Below are positions 8,586-17,989 of a DNA stretch of 64,000 bases, one piece after another (positions within the stretch are counted from its first letter, which is position 1; every line of letters begins with the position of its first letter). The position numbers and the translations under genes are program-made. The DNA is from Cyclobacteriaceae bacterium (GTDB lineage Bacteria > Bacteroidota > Bacteroidia > Cytophagales > Cyclobacteriaceae): contig JAHBUD010000001.1 in NCBI GenBank assembly GCA_019638255.1, forward strand, positions 2,108,001 to 2,172,000, in the 5' to 3' direction. The notes below the pieces were generated by a model that was not told the origin of the DNA, made no database searches, and saw nothing but the letters and a program-made list of their open reading frames with translations.

Positions 8586-9437
8586 ATGAAGATTATTGAA
8601 TGTCCGCGTGATGCGATGCAAGGGCTCGCTGAGTTCGTTCCTACGGATCAAAAGATCAGGTACATCAATCAGTTGTTGCAAGTAGGCTTCGATACCATCG
8701 ATTTTGGGAGTTTTGTTTCTGCCAAAGCTATACCACAACTTCGCGATACAGCAGACGTGTTGAAGGAGTTGAATTGGAAGGACAGTCCATCGAAGTTGCT
8801 GGCCATCGTAGCCAACACACGGGGTGCCGAGGAAGCATGTAACTACGAGGCTATACGCTACCTGGGCTTTCCGTTGTCAATATCTGAAACGTTTCAGCAG
8901 CGAAATACAAACAAGTCGATAGCTGAAGCGCTCAATACGGTAGTTGAAATTCAGCAATTGTGCGAGCAAAACGGAAAGCAGTTGGTGTGCTACATTAGTA
9001 TGGGTTTTGGCAATCCTTATGGTGATCCTTATGATGTAAACACCGTAGAGCAATTTGTTGGCATTCTGGTAACGTTAGGAATTCAGATAATCTCACTGGC
9101 CGATACCATTGGCGTATCAAATCCGGAAAACATTACATTTCTCTTCTCTACGCTTACCAAAAAATTCCCCGAAGTTGAAATCGGTGCACATCTTCATTCC
9201 AATCCTTCAACTGCTGCAGAAAAAATTGAGGCCGCTTTTAAAGCCGGTTGCAGGCGGTTTGACGGGGCTTTGAAAGGTTTTGGTGGTTGCCCGATGGCCA
9301 AGGATGACCTGGTAGGGAACCTGGCTACCGAAACCATACTTAATTGTTTGTTGAGCCACAGTGCTGCTCCGGCTCTCAACGAAGAGGCTTTCCGGAAAAG
9401 CCTGCTTCTGGCGGATGAAATCTTTCCAAAGCACTGA
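8586..9437 (+). CDS. Hydroxymethylglutaryl-CoA lyase
   Basis: Splits HMG-CoA into acetoacetate and acetyl-CoA, the last step of leucine breakdown; a DRE-TIM metallolyase. The 283 residues are close to the usual ~300. Visible signatures are the catalytic PRDAMQ at residues 7-12 (family RDGLQ), GAHLHSN near residue 200 (metal-binding HxH), and GFGGCPMAKD near 235, the active-site Cys loop of HMG-CoA lyases. It stands alone and is divergent from the DUF1800 operon. A perfect TAAATTTG -7-like box lies only 4 bases before the ATG, but no -33 TTG is spaced correctly. Confidence 0.88.
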   Translation: MKIIECPRDAMQGLAEFVPTDQKIRYINQLLQVGFDTIDFGSFVSAKAIPQLRDTADVLKELNWKDSPSKLLAIVANTRGAEEACNYEAIRYLGFPLSISETFQQRNTNKSIAEALNTVVEIQQLCEQNGKQLVCYISMGFGNPYGDPYDVNTVEQFVGILVTLGIQIISLADTIGVSNPENITFLFSTLTKKFPEVEIGAHLHSNPSTAAEKIEAAFKAGCRRFDGALKGFGGCPMAKDDLVGNLATETILNCLLSHSAAPALNEEAFRKSLLLADEIFPKH

Positions 9438-9475
9438 TAATATTACGTTGTAGGGCATTTCCTTTAGCAACCTGA

Positions 9476-9483
9476 TAATTTTG
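9476..9483 (+). promoter_or_regulatory. Possible -7 promoter box for the TPR gene
   Basis: TAATTTTG matches the Bacteroidota -7 consensus TAnnTTTG exactly and lies 20 bases before the ATG at 9504. No TTG sits at the ideal 19-base spacing (nearest ends at 9450, 25 bases away), so this is only a candidate. Confidence 0.35.
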
Positions 9484-9503
9484 CTCTTGTTAATTGAAGA
9501 AAC

Positions 9504-10130
9504 ATGAGAAAAGTATTGGTTGTGGTGGGATTGTTTTGTGTTACCCTGACTGGGTTTTCACAAACTGCGAAAGAGCATACTCAAAAGGGGCGTGAGCTTC
9601 TAGAAAAGGAGGAATATGTTGAGTCATTGCTGAACCTTAACAAGGCCATTGAACTCGATCCTAATTATGCATCAGCCTATTATTTCCGCGGAAATATAAA
9701 GGCTCAATTTGACGATCGTCATGGAGCCATGAAGGATTACAATACAGCCCTTGAGAAAAATCCTAAAATGTCGGAAGCATTTTTTGCACGAGGCAATGTA
9801 AAAATGAAGCTTCAGGATTACTATGGGGCTATTGATGATTACACTGCGGCTATTGCACTGAATGAAAATTTTGTTGAAGCCTATTACAATCGCGGTAAAG
9901 CGAAGCAATACCTTCAAGCTTATCAGGATGCCATTAATGATTGTTCAAAGATCATCGCGATTAACAAGAAGAACGTTGACGCCTATTACATGCGCGGCTT
10001 GTTGCGCATCGAATTTGGCGATTTAAAGAATGGTTGCCTCGATTTGAGCAAGGCTGGTGAACTGGGCGATTTGAAAGCCTATGAGCTGATCAAAGAGAAG
10101 TGTAATCAAAAAGGGCAGGATAAGGACTAA
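9504..10130 (+). CDS. Secreted tetratricopeptide repeat protein
   Basis: 208 residues with signal peptide MRKVLVVVGLFCVTLTGFSQ. Residues 22-190 are about five TPR units with the usual W/L-G-Y-A-F-A-P pattern, for example AIELDPNYASAYYFRGNIKA, ALEKNPKMSEAFFARGNVKM and NFVEAYYNRGKAKQYLQ. TPRs mediate protein-protein contact; no enzymatic part is present. The last four bases overlap the end of the convergent dprA gene. Periplasmic location is inferred from the signal. Confidence 0.88.
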   Translation: MRKVLVVVGLFCVTLTGFSQTAKEHTQKGRELLEKEEYVESLLNLNKAIELDPNYASAYYFRGNIKAQFDDRHGAMKDYNTALEKNPKMSEAFFARGNVKMKLQDYYGAIDDYTAAIALNENFVEAYYNRGKAKQYLQAYQDAINDCSKIIAINKKNVDAYYMRGLLRIEFGDLKNGCLDLSKAGELGDLKAYELIKEKCNQKGQDKD

Positions 10131-11239
10131 CACACCAGCGCGTAAAGCTTGCCTGGAAGTGATTTTATAAGACCGCTAAACTCCAGGCTCAATAGCACGG
10201 AAGCCAATTGACTGATCGGTAAATTTGTTTTCCAACTCAACTCATCAATGGCCATTGGGCTTTTGTCCAACAAAAACGACAGCACCAATTTTTCTTCATC
10301 CGAATACCCATCCAGCGAAAGGGACGTTACTTTTTTCTTATCGGTGACGGGTTTGGCCGATTGCCAGTTCATAATGTATTCAAGATCCTTTACAGCCGTA
10401 ATCAGGTGGGCTTTGTTGGCCTTTATCAGGTTGTTGCATCCCGCTGAAAAGGTTTCTTTCACATTTCCAGGAAATGCAAAAACGTCTTTGTTGTAGCCAT
10501 TCGCTATTTCGGCTGTTATTAATGCGCCTCCTTTTTCGGCTGCCTCTACGACCACCAGTGCATCAGAAAGTCCGGCAATAATGCGGTTGCGGGCGGGAAA
10601 GTTATGGGCATCGGGTTGGGTGCCAAATGGATTCTCCGTAACCAATCCGCCATGCTCCAATATCTGAATGGCAGTTTCTTTATGCGCTGCAGGGTAAATA
10701 ATATCCATGCCGCTGCCCATCACACCCACCGTAGGCAGGTTATTTTTTAAAGCTTGCTTGTGTGCCTGTATATCTATTCCGTAAGCCAGTCCACTTATAA
10801 TCAATGCTCCGTGGGGAACTAATCCCTTGACCAGATTTTCAACTTGCTCTTTTCCATAACTTGTTGCCTTTCGTGTGCCTACAATGCCTACCGTCTTCCC
10901 ATTTTCAAAATCAAAATTGCCTTTAACATAAAGCATGGACGGTGCATCGGGTATATGCTTTAAGCGTGATGGATATTTTTTATCGGTATAGAAAGTAATT
11001 TCTACGGAATGCTTCTCTGCCAACTGAAGTTCTTTTTCAGCTTTCTTGTAAGGCTTGCCAGTGATAATTGATTCTGCTGTTACAGGTCCTATGCCCGGAA
11101 TCTTAAGCAATTTTCCTTTGGGGGTTTTAAATACTTTCTCTGCAGAACCGCAATAGCTTACCAATTGACGAATGGTGTAATCGCCTAGCCCGGGTATGAA
11201 ATGCAGTGCAATCAGGGATAATCTGTTTTGATCAATCAT
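10127..11239 (-). CDS. dprA: DNA-processing protein DprA
   Basis: Cytoplasmic protein that loads RecA on incoming single-stranded DNA during natural transformation. 370 residues. N-terminal helix-hairpin-helix region (HFIPGLGDYTIRQLVSYCG, then LKIPGIGPVTAE), Rossmann-like DprA core (KTVGIVGTRKATSYGKE, SGLAYGIDIQAHKQAL, GVMGSGMDIIYPAAHK, PARNRIIAGLSDALVVVEA), and a C-terminal winged helix (about 310-370, PMAIDELSWKTNLPISQLAS). It lies in a minus-strand run after the MerR regulator gene. Complete and unremarkable; with the ComEB-like deaminase it is compatible with competence but does not prove it. Confidence 0.97.
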   Translation of the reverse strand: MIDQNRLSLIALHFIPGLGDYTIRQLVSYCGSAEKVFKTPKGKLLKIPGIGPVTAESIITGKPYKKAEKELQLAEKHSVEITFYTDKKYPSRLKHIPDAPSMLYVKGNFDFENGKTVGIVGTRKATSYGKEQVENLVKGLVPHGALIISGLAYGIDIQAHKQALKNNLPTVGVMGSGMDIIYPAAHKETAIQILEHGGLVTENPFGTQPDAHNFPARNRIIAGLSDALVVVEAAEKGGALITAEIANGYNKDVFAFPGNVKETFSAGCNNLIKANKAHLITAVKDLEYIMNWQSAKPVTDKKKVTSLSLDGYSDEEKLVLSFLLDKSPMAIDELSWKTNLPISQLASVLLSLEFSGLIKSLPGKLYALVC

Positions 11240-11317
11240 TCCTCAGCATGCTTAAATGAAAAACAGCATCCCTTGGGTAAGGGCTTTATTATTAACTCGA
11301 AAAAATCGGGATGAAGT

Positions 11318-11656
11318 CTAGTGTAATCTTTCACGAAGTTCAACCAGGAACCTGCGTACATTTTTGAGAGAATCGATTAACTCAATTTTGTCTTTTACTG
11401 AGTTATTATCGTTGCGAAGCATTTCTTTGGCACCTTGCAGGGTAAAACCTTTTTCCTTCACCAGGTGGTAAATGGTGCGAACACTGTCAATATCTTCTTT
11501 GGTGAACTGCCGGTTTCCTTTCCTGTTCTTCTTTGGCTTAATGATATCGAATTCAGATTCCCAAAAACGGATAAGCGAAGGGGCAACGTTGAAAATTTCA
11601 GCTACTTCTCCGATGGAGTAGTAGAGTTTTTCTATTTCTTTTTCTTTATAAGCCAT
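11318..11656 (-). CDS. MerR family transcriptional regulator
   Basis: 112 residues from the ATG at 11656 (MAYKEKEIEKLYYSIGEVAE); the longer frame would need a TTG at 11677. The winged helix-turn-helix is YYSIGEVAEIFNVAPSLIRF followed by WESEFDIIKPKKNRKGNRQF and a dimerising helix (DIDSVRTIYHLVKEKGFTLQ). There is no C-terminal ligand domain or Cys cluster, so no inducer can be guessed. Short MerR proteins of this kind commonly lie beside M23 peptidase and dprA genes in Bacteroidota, as here. Confidence 0.9.
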   Translation of the reverse strand: MAYKEKEIEKLYYSIGEVAEIFNVAPSLIRFWESEFDIIKPKKNRKGNRQFTKEDIDSVRTIYHLVKEKGFTLQGAKEMLRNDNNSVKDKIELIDSLKNVRRFLVELRERLH

Positions 11657-11716
11657 GCTGCAGAGCAAAGTAAACAATTAATCCATTACGGCCAATACCA
11701 AACACCCAGAAAAGTT

Positions 11717-13054
11717 TTAGTTGATGGTAACTTTATAAATCATCACGGAATGTCCGCCCCCTTTACCGGATTTTCCCTGTGCTGTCACCATCAGGTATTG
11801 GTCATCGTCTGTGATTTCCATACCCACAGGGAATGAGTCGGCTGCAATTTCCGCAACCTTGCGCATGGTGGATGTATCCAGCACAACAATTTTGCTATCG
11901 TCATTTACACAAGCGAAAACGTACCGCCCATCAGCTGAGGCAACAATGGTTCGGGCTCCCGGGCCAACGTAGCAACTTCTCCATTCATCTTTTTCAACTT
12001 TGCGGTTACCGTCCTGCTCAACTTTACTTTGGATAAATTGATTCCAGTCGGTGCTTTGCACATAACCTAGTGAATTGCTGCTGATAATCAGGTTATCACC
12101 AGAAATGATGAGGTGGCGTATGTTGTAATACGGGCTGTAATTCACCCCAAGGTATTTGTAGTCATCTTCCATATCAAACACGGCAATGCCGCCATCACCA
12201 CCCATTCGGCCCACCAATAAGTACTTCGAATCGGGTGTAAAAACGGTGCCCCTCAGGCAATATCCGCAATTGTTGTCGCGGTCTACTTTTACACCTGGCT
12301 CAAACTTTACTTCGAGGCGTTTGTCAACAATAGCGTGCTTAACATACTTGAATTCGAAAGGATCATCGCTACTCGTATCAATAATTCCCAGTGTATTATC
12401 CCCCCAATGCGTTACTGCAACGTATCGACTATCCGGTGATGCGGCAATCATCTTCGGCAGAATGCCGGTGGGCATTACACGTACAATCTCATCTGTATCG
12501 GTATCGATTATGGCAACAGCCGAGGGACTTTCTGCATTGGCATCATAGCTTCTACGGTAGTAAGTAACCCAAAGGTATTTCCCGTTGTGTGAAAAACAGC
12601 TTTCAACGGGTTTGCCGCTGAAGATATTAAAATCGCTTTTGCGATAGCGGTATTTATAATCGAATACAGTATACTCTCCATCTTTAAAGAGATCTTGATT
12701 CTGTGCGTTGAACACATGGCGAATCACACCAAGTTTTTCAAACGTTTCAATGCTGTACACCACGGTTTCATAGCCTTCCAGCGATTGCACATAAAATTTC
12801 TTTTTGGAGGGAAGGTAATTGACTGATTTTGGGGAATTGATGCTTCTGTCGTACTTGTCCATCGGGTTTTTGGTGGTTGAAACCCGGTGTTGATAGCGCG
12901 CAAATAAGGATAATGATATGGGAGCAGGCTCCGGTATGGAACTAACGCCTAATGAATTAAAAACAGCGTCTTCAACTTTACCGGACTGCGAAAAACCTTG
13001 TAAAAAGGAAAAGCTAAAACAAAGGACAAGAAGAGAAATTCTTAATGATATCAT
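11717..13054 (-). CDS. Secreted YVTN/lactonase-type beta-propeller protein
   Basis: 445 residues with signal peptide MISLRISLLVLCFSFSFLQG. The rest is made of propeller blades: SCFSHNGKYLWVTYYRRS, ASPDSRYVAVTHWGDNTLGI, FTPDSKYLLVGRMGGDGG, VASADGRYVFACVNDDSKIV and ITDDDQYLMVTAQGKSGKGG. The PDSRYVAVT / DNTLGIIDT pattern is the YVTN repeat of surface and periplasmic propellers. A lone CGYCLRG motif in the middle could form a disulfide or bind a ligand. Function unknown; likely periplasmic or surface-exposed. Confidence 0.85.
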   Translation of the reverse strand: MISLRISLLVLCFSFSFLQGFSQSGKVEDAVFNSLGVSSIPEPAPISLSLFARYQHRVSTTKNPMDKYDRSINSPKSVNYLPSKKKFYVQSLEGYETVVYSIETFEKLGVIRHVFNAQNQDLFKDGEYTVFDYKYRYRKSDFNIFSGKPVESCFSHNGKYLWVTYYRRSYDANAESPSAVAIIDTDTDEIVRVMPTGILPKMIAASPDSRYVAVTHWGDNTLGIIDTSSDDPFEFKYVKHAIVDKRLEVKFEPGVKVDRDNNCGYCLRGTVFTPDSKYLLVGRMGGDGGIAVFDMEDDYKYLGVNYSPYYNIRHLIISGDNLIISSNSLGYVQSTDWNQFIQSKVEQDGNRKVEKDEWRSCYVGPGARTIVASADGRYVFACVNDDSKIVVLDTSTMRKVAEIAADSFPVGMEITDDDQYLMVTAQGKSGKGGGHSVMIYKVTIN

Positions 13055-13128
13055 ATCAACTCAATGCATTAATGAGGTTGTAAAATTAAATCAGAAAAGT
13101 AAGTGGAAAAAATAACAGTGACTTCAGC

Positions 13129-14082
13129 CTATTTTGCTTTGTATTTCGGGTGCTCCACAATTTTTTGATACTCCTGATGACTCAAATCACGTTGAAAGAA
13201 GTTAATAGGATTTACCTGTACACCGTTATGCAAAACTTCATAGTGCAGGTGGTAAGCATCACTTTGTCCGGTGGTGCCAACGTAGCCTACCAGTTGACCG
13301 CGCTTTACTTCCTGCCCAAGCTTCAATTCATATTTAAGCAAATGCGCGTACCGGGTTTCGTAACCAAAACCATGATCCAGGTAGATAACAAGACCGTACG
13401 TTTCGGAATAATCTGCGCGTGTTACAACTCCGTTGCCGGTGGCAAATACGGGCGTTCCTTTTGCGGCTGTCATGTCCAGTCCGCGATGATCACGCCAAAT
13501 CCTCAGCAGGGGATGAAAACGGTTACCAAAGGTTGTGTGAAGGTGCACCAGTTCTCTTCTGTGAATAGGAAGGATAGCGGGCCTTGATGCGCGTTGGCTA
13601 AGTTGGATATCGGCTTTAAGGTTCAGTTCATCGTACGATTGCAACTCAACTTGTACCTGGTGCTTTAACTTCTCCAGACGTTCATAGCTTTCTTTAACCA
13701 ACGCATAATCCTTAACTTCCTCTAATTTCCGGTCAATACCACCCACACCGGCTTCACGTATGCTGGGGGCAAGCGGTTGAAGATTCAATAACGTGCGATA
13801 ATATTCATCATCTTTTTTACTGAATTCGCTAAGTGATGCCTGAGCTCCATCAATCTCATGTTGCAGCTTTTCCCAATCGGCTAATAGTATTTTTTTCTCC
13901 TGCATCAGGTATTGTTCCTGAATGGATGAATAGTTTTGGATGTACCACCACGTTGTCGGTAAGGCAGCGATGAGCGCAAGGGATAAATAGAGTACAGCGC
14001 GTTTTAAAAACTTTTTCCCGCTTGGTACGATGGGTTCGTATTGGCAGGTATCAGGATTATATCGATAGTAGAGGTTTCTCAT
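13129..14082 (-). CDS. M23 (LytM-type) murein endopeptidase, membrane-anchored
   Basis: 317 residues. A short cytoplasmic head MRNLYYRYNPDTCQYEPIVP is followed by one membrane helix (about 28-48), a coiled coil (60-150) and an M23 domain (about 180-295). Zinc ligands are in HRGLDM and YHLHYEV; the substrate loop has TTFGNRFHPLLRIW. Such enzymes cut cross-links in periplasmic peptidoglycan, or act as EnvC-like activators when degenerate; here all ligands are present. It begins 2 bases after the stop of a paralogous gene (14085-15050). Confidence 0.93.
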   Translation of the reverse strand: MRNLYYRYNPDTCQYEPIVPSGKKFLKRAVLYLSLALIAALPTTWWYIQNYSSIQEQYLMQEKKILLADWEKLQHEIDGAQASLSEFSKKDDEYYRTLLNLQPLAPSIREAGVGGIDRKLEEVKDYALVKESYERLEKLKHQVQVELQSYDELNLKADIQLSQRASRPAILPIHRRELVHLHTTFGNRFHPLLRIWRDHRGLDMTAAKGTPVFATGNGVVTRADYSETYGLVIYLDHGFGYETRYAHLLKYELKLGQEVKRGQLVGYVGTTGQSDAYHLHYEVLHNGVQVNPINFFQRDLSHQEYQKIVEHPKYKAK

Positions 14083-14084
14083 GC

Positions 14085-15050
14085 TTAGTCGAGGGCCTGA
14101 TTTTTTTGCTTGGCAAGTAAACGAAGCGCTGCATATTCTGTACTGCTCAATCCTTCAAGGAGGTAATCTGCCGGATCAACGTGACGGCTATTCTTCAGCA
14201 CTTCATAGTGGAGGTGTGGCGATACTGCCCCACCTGTCATTCCAACGGTTCCGATTTCCGCACCTTTCTGCACAACCTGTCCGGGTTTCACCTTCACATC
14301 GGTCAGGTGTGCATAACGTGTTTTATAACCTTGGCCATGATCAATCTCGATTACATTGCCCATGCCCATTTGAAGGTTGCTCAACATCACTTCTGTTACT
14401 TTGCCTGAGGCGCTTGCATAAACCGGTGTTCCACGAGGTGCAACAAAATCAACGCCCTTATGAAAGTATTTGGCCTTATGAAATGGGTGCACTCGTTCAC
14501 CAAAGCCTGAAGCAAGTTTAGTCAGTTCGGTATTGTCGATAGGGTGTAAGGTGGGCATGCTAAAAAGCAACTTAAGGTCATTATCTGTTATGGCCAATTG
14601 GTAACCTAAATGTGCATTGATATCCCTGGTTTTTTGCAGCAGCTTTTCCGACTGATTTCTTGTGCTGCTTAAGAGATATTCAAATTCATCGTGTGGCTTT
14701 TTCTTCGGCTTAAACTCCAATGAACTAAGTAGCGTGGGTGACGGCAGATCCTTGGCGAGTTTGTCGTGCACTTTTGTTTCTGTTTTTTCCAGTGTACGCA
14801 ATGATTCTTTGAGATTGGTCAACTCACTTTTAAGTGTTATCCGGTGTGTTTTAAGAACAACATTTTCCGCTAAAAGCGCTTGTTCCGTTTGTGTGGTGAA
14901 AAGCAAGCTGTGTAAAAAAAGCAAGGCAACAAAAAGCAGCCCTGAAAGTGAAAGGAAAATGAACAATGCCCCAACAATTTTTTTAGGTTGAAAAGGAACG
15001 GCTTCGTACCGGCAGGTGGTGGGGTTGTATCGGTATTTCAACTGACGCAT
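14085..15050 (-). CDS. M23 (LytM-type) murein endopeptidase, paralogue
   Basis: 321 residues from the ATG at 15050 (MRQLKYRYNPTTCRYEAVPF); a TTG at 15053 is the only other start. Same plan as the next gene: conserved head, membrane helix (about 28-52), coiled coil, then M23 with GFGERVHPFHKAKYFHKGVD and PHLHYEV carrying the zinc ligands. The two proteins share the YRYNPxTCxYE head and thus arose by tandem duplication. Both should act on cell-wall peptidoglycan in the periplasm. Divergent from alaS. Confidence 0.93.
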   Translation of the reverse strand: MRQLKYRYNPTTCRYEAVPFQPKKIVGALFIFLSLSGLLFVALLFLHSLLFTTQTEQALLAENVVLKTHRITLKSELTNLKESLRTLEKTETKVHDKLAKDLPSPTLLSSLEFKPKKKPHDEFEYLLSSTRNQSEKLLQKTRDINAHLGYQLAITDNDLKLLFSMPTLHPIDNTELTKLASGFGERVHPFHKAKYFHKGVDFVAPRGTPVYASASGKVTEVMLSNLQMGMGNVIEIDHGQGYKTRYAHLTDVKVKPGQVVQKGAEIGTVGMTGGAVSPHLHYEVLKNSRHVDPADYLLEGLSSTEYAALRLLAKQKNQALD

Positions 15051-15101
15051 CAAGGTTTTAAAAAAATCGCTGAAATAAGCATGTTGTCAGGTATTGCCTT
15101 T

Positions 15102-15109
15102 TAATTTTG
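15102..15109 (+). promoter_or_regulatory. Possible -7 promoter box for alaS
   Basis: TAATTTTG fits TAnnTTTG exactly, 72 bases before the alaS ATG. The nearest upstream TTG (15084-15086) is 15 bases away instead of 19, so this remains weak. Confidence 0.35.
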
Positions 15110-15181
15110 TGCCTTGGCTATTTTGAGTACCAAAGGCGGCCAAATATAGTAAAATAAGAATATTTAGACAGGAACCCTTGC

Positions 15182-17989
15182 ATGGATTCAGCCACGATAC
15201 GTAAACAGTTTTTAGCCTTTTTTGAAGGGAAATCACACCTGATAGTGCCTTCTGCCCCCCTTGTTCTTAAAAATGACCCAACCTTGCTCTTTACCAATTC
15301 CGGTATGGTGCAGTTTAAAGATTACTTTCTCGGGCATGGTACGCCTAAGCGCAAGCGCATTGCCGATACACAGAAATGCCTTCGGGTGAGCGGCAAGCAT
15401 AACGACCTGGAAGAAGTGGGTATCGATACCTATCACCACACCATGTTTGAAATGCTCGGCAACTGGTCGTTTGGAGATTATTTCAAGAAGGAGGCTATTG
15501 AATGGGCGTGGGAACTCCTTACCGAAGTATATAAGCTTCCAAAAGATCGCTTATACGTTTCGGTGTTTGGGGGTGATAAAGGTGATAATCTTCCGGTGGA
15601 TACAGATGCGATTGCCTATTGGAAAAACATTGTAGCGGAAGACCGGATCATCCACGGAAAAAAGAAAGACAACTTTTGGGAGATGGGCGAGACTGGTCCG
15701 TGCGGACCGTGTTCTGAAATTCACATTGATCTTCGGTCAGATGAGGAAGTAAAAAAAATCAGCGGCAAGGAGTTGGTGAACAATGATCATCCGCAGGTAA
15801 TTGAAATCTGGAATCTCGTGTTCATGGAGTTCAACCGCAAAGCCGATGGTTCACTTGAAAAACTTCCGGCACAACATGTGGATACCGGCATGGGCTTCGA
15901 GCGGTTGTGCATGGCCATCCAGGGCAAAACCTCCAATTATGATACCGATGTGTTTACACCGCTTATTACGTTCATTACCGAAAATGCGCGTGTACAGTAT
16001 GGTGAAGATGAGAAGACAGATATCGCCATTCGCGTGTTGGCTGATCACATTCGTGCGGTAGCGTTTGCGATTGCAGATGGTCAGTTACCATCTAATACGG
16101 GTGCGGGGTATGTGATCCGAAGAATTTTAAGAAGAGCTGTTCGCTACGGATATACCTTTTTAAATTTCAAAGATCCGTTCCTCTACAAACTCGTTCCGAT
16201 TTTGGCCAATCAGATGAAGGATGTGTTTCCTGAATTGCATGCTCAGCTCGATTATGTGACCAGGGTGATTCAGGAAGAGGAGATTTCGTTTTTGAGGACT
16301 TTGGAGAAGGGTTTAGGATTAATTCAGAATGAAATAGGCAATTCTTTTGCTGAGAATTTAAAAATGTTCACTTCACCTTTGTCAAAACTCACAAATGAGA
16401 TGGTGGATCAATTAGCTCCTCTCCAAGAACTCACCTCTAAGCTTGCTAAATTTTATATTAAACAGACTCAGGATTCAATTAATATAATGCGTGAACTCTC
16501 TGAGAAGTACTTTGATTTAACAAAAGGAAAATCTTCTCCTGTTTTATCTGGAGAAAAAGTTTTTGAGTTGTATGATACTTATGGATTTCCTCTTGATTTA
16601 ACCTCGTTAATAGCAAAGGAATTAAACGTAGGTATTGATGAAAAGGGTTTTTATTCCGAGATGGAGAAACAGAAATCTCGATCTAAAATAGATGCCAGCA
16701 AAGAAACAGGTGACTGGGTTCTAGTGGGAAAGGATTCAAAATCTGAGTTTATTGGTTACGATAATCTTGAAAGTGAAGTTAAAATTATCAAATACAGGAG
16801 ATTGAAACAGAAGAACAAAGAGTTGTTTCAAATAGTCCTCGATAAAACTCCATTTTATGCTGAGAGCGGTGGTCAAATAGGTGACACTGGTTATATCGAA
16901 AGCGCGAACGAAAAGATATTTATCACTGACACAAAGAAGGAGAATGATCTTATTGTTCATTTTGCAGATGAATTGCCTGAAAACTTAGGTGCAAAATTCA
17001 ATGCTGTTGTTAATAAGAGCAAGCGAAGACTCACGATGAACAACCACTCGGTAACGCACTTGTTGCACGCAGCACTTCGCGAAGTGTTGGGTAAACATGT
17101 GGAGCAAAAAGGATCGCTGGTGAATGAAAAAATCACCCGCTTTGATTTTTCGCATTTTGCTGCAATGCTACCCGAAGAAATTCAACAGGTAGAAGACCGG
17201 GTGAATGCGAAAATCAGGGAAGACATTCATGCGGATATCCGGCAGAATGTACCCCTTGAGGAAGCAAAGAAACTTGGCGCCATGGCGTTGTTTGGTGAGA
17301 AGTATGGCGATTACGTGCGCGTGGTTACGTTTGATCCCACCTTCTCGGTTGAGCTTTGTGGTGGTACACATGTAGCATCATCGGGCAACATCGGACTGTT
17401 CAAAATTATTTCAGAGAGTTCGGTAGCAGCCGGTGTAAGAAGGATTGAAGCGATTACAGCCGAAACAGCTGAGCAATATGTACGGCAGGAGTTGACCCTG
17501 CTCGATGAAGTCCGGGTCATGCTTAAAAATCCGAAGGACTTGATTACATCCGTGAAGAACCTGGCAGATGAAAAGCATGCCTTGGAGAAGAAGCTTGAAG
17601 CGATTAACCAGGAACACGCCAACAACTTAAAGGATCAATTGATTACAAAGGCAGTTCATAAAAACGGATCACATTTGATCATCGAAAAAGTTTCAGTGCC
17701 AACGGCCGATGCACTCAAAAATATAGCTTACGCGTTGCGAAATCAGTTTGATGACCTGTTGCTGGTACTGGCTGCCGATGTTGATGGGAAGCCACAGGTT
17801 ACCGTTATGCTGGGTGAGAAGGTGCTGGAAACAAAAAAATATCATGCTGGAGAAATGGTAAAAACACTCGCTAAAGAAATAGAAGGCGGTGGGGGAGGCC
17901 AACCATTTTTTGCAACTGCGGGTGGTAAGAATATCCAGGGTTTGGATGCTGTTCTGGTAAAAGCAAAACAGATTATTGATGCTCAGTAA
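15182..17989 (+). CDS. alaS: Alanine--tRNA ligase
   Basis: Charges tRNA-Ala. 935 residues, longer than the usual ~875. Catalytic class II core: SGMVQFKDYFLG, KCLRVSGKHNDLE, HHTMFEMLGNWSFGDYF. Editing domain: HSVTHLLHAALRE (about 622-634) and CGGTHV (about 726). C-terminal C-Ala domain ends with the glycine-rich GGGGGQPFFATAGG. Between the tRNA-recognition helices and LSGEKVFELYDTYGFP there is an extra segment of about 55-65 residues (about 387-453) not expected in the family, and the DNA from about 16320 to 17035 is clearly AT-richer than both flanks. Frame is intact. First gene of alaS-gatB-thioredoxin. Confidence 0.97.
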   Translation: MDSATIRKQFLAFFEGKSHLIVPSAPLVLKNDPTLLFTNSGMVQFKDYFLGHGTPKRKRIADTQKCLRVSGKHNDLEEVGIDTYHHTMFEMLGNWSFGDYFKKEAIEWAWELLTEVYKLPKDRLYVSVFGGDKGDNLPVDTDAIAYWKNIVAEDRIIHGKKKDNFWEMGETGPCGPCSEIHIDLRSDEEVKKISGKELVNNDHPQVIEIWNLVFMEFNRKADGSLEKLPAQHVDTGMGFERLCMAIQGKTSNYDTDVFTPLITFITENARVQYGEDEKTDIAIRVLADHIRAVAFAIADGQLPSNTGAGYVIRRILRRAVRYGYTFLNFKDPFLYKLVPILANQMKDVFPELHAQLDYVTRVIQEEEISFLRTLEKGLGLIQNEIGNSFAENLKMFTSPLSKLTNEMVDQLAPLQELTSKLAKFYIKQTQDSINIMRELSEKYFDLTKGKSSPVLSGEKVFELYDTYGFPLDLTSLIAKELNVGIDEKGFYSEMEKQKSRSKIDASKETGDWVLVGKDSKSEFIGYDNLESEVKIIKYRRLKQKNKELFQIVLDKTPFYAESGGQIGDTGYIESANEKIFITDTKKENDLIVHFADELPENLGAKFNAVVNKSKRRLTMNNHSVTHLLHAALREVLGKHVEQKGSLVNEKITRFDFSHFAAMLPEEIQQVEDRVNAKIREDIHADIRQNVPLEEAKKLGAMALFGEKYGDYVRVVTFDPTFSVELCGGTHVASSGNIGLFKIISESSVAAGVRRIEAITAETAEQYVRQELTLLDEVRVMLKNPKDLITSVKNLADEKHALEKKLEAINQEHANNLKDQLITKAVHKNGSHLIIEKVSVPTADALKNIAYALRNQFDDLLLVLAADVDGKPQVTVMLGEKVLETKKYHAGEMVKTLAKEIEGGGGGQPFFATAGGKNIQGLDAVLVKAKQIIDAQ

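Noticed and set aside
17311..17625. Long antisense frames inside alaS, gatB and ligA
   Set aside because: Shadows of well-conserved genes; codon pattern follows the sense strand.
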